A stretch of DNA of 6,947 bases from an uncultured Collinsella sp. Lineage in GTDB: Bacteria; Actinomycetota; Coriobacteriia; Coriobacteriales; Coriobacteriaceae. The notes beneath the pieces are model-generated. The model did not search any database. It was not told the DNA's origin and saw nothing but the letters and a program-made list of their open reading frames with translations. This document shows positions 6,687 through 6,947 of this stretch, in pieces. The stretch spans positions 1 through 6,947 of the forward strand of contig UROC01000090.1 in NCBI GenBank assembly GCA_900549345.1. The letters run 5' to 3'. Numbering within the stretch: position 1 is the first letter of the stretch; each line of letters begins with the position of its first letter. The position numbers were made by a program, and so were the translations under genes.

Positions 6687-6947
6687 CTAGAAGACCACCA
6701 CCTTGGAAGCATCGAACACGGGGCCGCACATGCAGGCGCCCTTCATACCGTCGACCGTCTCGACATTGCAGGTGTTGCAGGCGCCAAAGCCGCAGCTCAT
6801 CATGCGCTCGAGCGACACCTCGCAGTACGCACCGGCCTCAGCGGCAGCGGCGGCGACTTTCTTCATCATGACGGCGGGGCCGCAGCTGGCCACGTAGTCG
6901 TAGCCGCCCTCGCCAAGCAGTTCTGCGGCAGGATCGGTGCAAAAACC
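6687..6947 (-). CDS. pyrK: Dihydroorotate dehydrogenase electron-transfer subunit, C-terminal 86 residues (partial)
   Basis: FAD and [2Fe-2S] subunit that carries electrons from PyrD to NAD. Only the C-terminus is in the window; the frame is open to the right edge, so the start and the FAD domain lie outside. The visible part has the end of the NAD-binding lobe, YVASCGPAVMMKKV (18-31 of the fragment), then EVSLERMMSCGFGACNTC and a closing GACMCGPVFDA. The iron-sulfur ligands fit C52-x4-C57-x2-C60-x11-C72, the usual PyrK pattern. A further cysteine (C74) stands where an acidic residue is more usual. The stop at 6687-6689 is followed closely by pyrD. An internal GTG at 6893 should not be taken as the start, because the family sequence continues upstream of it. 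Confidence 0.93.
   Translation of the reverse strand, partial: GFCTDPAAELLGEGGYDYVASCGPAVMMKKVAAAAAEAGAYCEVSLERMMSCGFGACNTCNVETVDGMKGACMCGPVFDASKVVVF

Noticed and set aside
5836..6690. Plus-strand open frame of 284 codons opposite pyrD
   Set aside because: Fully antisense to a well conserved PyrD, with a low-complexity His/Gly/Asp-rich translation and no ribosome binding site of note; a codon-bias shadow.
6673..6729. Starting pyrD at 6729
   Set aside because: This would place 19 unrelated residues before the conserved N-terminus and overlap pyrK by over 40 nt; starts at 6687, 6678 or 6672 are more natural.
1..6947. CRISPR arrays, insertion sequences, tRNA or rRNA genes, defence systems
   Set aside because: No spaced direct repeats, no transposase or integrase frame, no tRNA cloverleaf and no foreign-looking gene were found; nearly all bases belong to recognised housekeeping or competence genes.

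Overview
This is a compact, GC-rich stretch of housekeeping chromosome in which every supported gene lies on the minus strand. Read in the direction of transcription, from high to low coordinates, the order is pyrK (3' part only), pyrD, pyrF, a gap, an actinobacterial-type integration host factor (mihF), gmk, rpoZ, thiI, a terminator, comEA and comEC (5' part only). The mihF-gmk-rpoZ block behind pyrF is a signature of Actinobacteria in the broad sense. Combined with a PyrK-dependent class 1B dihydroorotate dehydrogenase, which is typical of anaerobes, and a ThiI without a rhodanese domain, it suggests the class Coriobacteriia. A Collinsella-like gut anaerobe is my best guess, made from protein character and gene order rather than from any search.

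Region by region. Positions 6947-5054 hold the end of the pyrimidine operon. PyrK and PyrD make the NAD-linked dihydroorotate dehydrogenase, and PyrF completes UMP synthesis. These genes overlap or nearly overlap, so they are probably one transcript. Positions 5053-4815 are a 239-nt gap with an imperfect hairpin near its pyrF side and a likely mihF promoter near its mihF side. Positions 4814-2404 are a tight four-gene operon: nucleoid protein mIHF, guanylate kinase, RNA polymerase omega and the tRNA 4-thiouridine enzyme ThiI. Intergenic distances are 0 to 5 nt, and a clear rho-independent terminator follows thiI. Positions 2403-2191 are a 213-nt leader in front of comEA. Positions 2190-1 hold comEA and the first 493 codons of comEC, overlapping as ATGA. 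They encode the DNA receptor and membrane channel of natural transformation. comEC runs off the left edge, so its C-terminal part cannot be judged.

Themes are nucleotide supply (UMP and GDP synthesis), transcription and nucleoid factors, tRNA thiolation and DNA uptake. I found no mobile element, CRISPR array, tRNA, rRNA or defence system, and no convincing undescribed multi-gene system. The points most worth a second look are the structured pyrF-mihF gap, thiI in the position where other Actinobacteria carry coaBC, an altered PP-loop residue in ThiI, and the stop-start junctions that lack strong ribosome binding sites.
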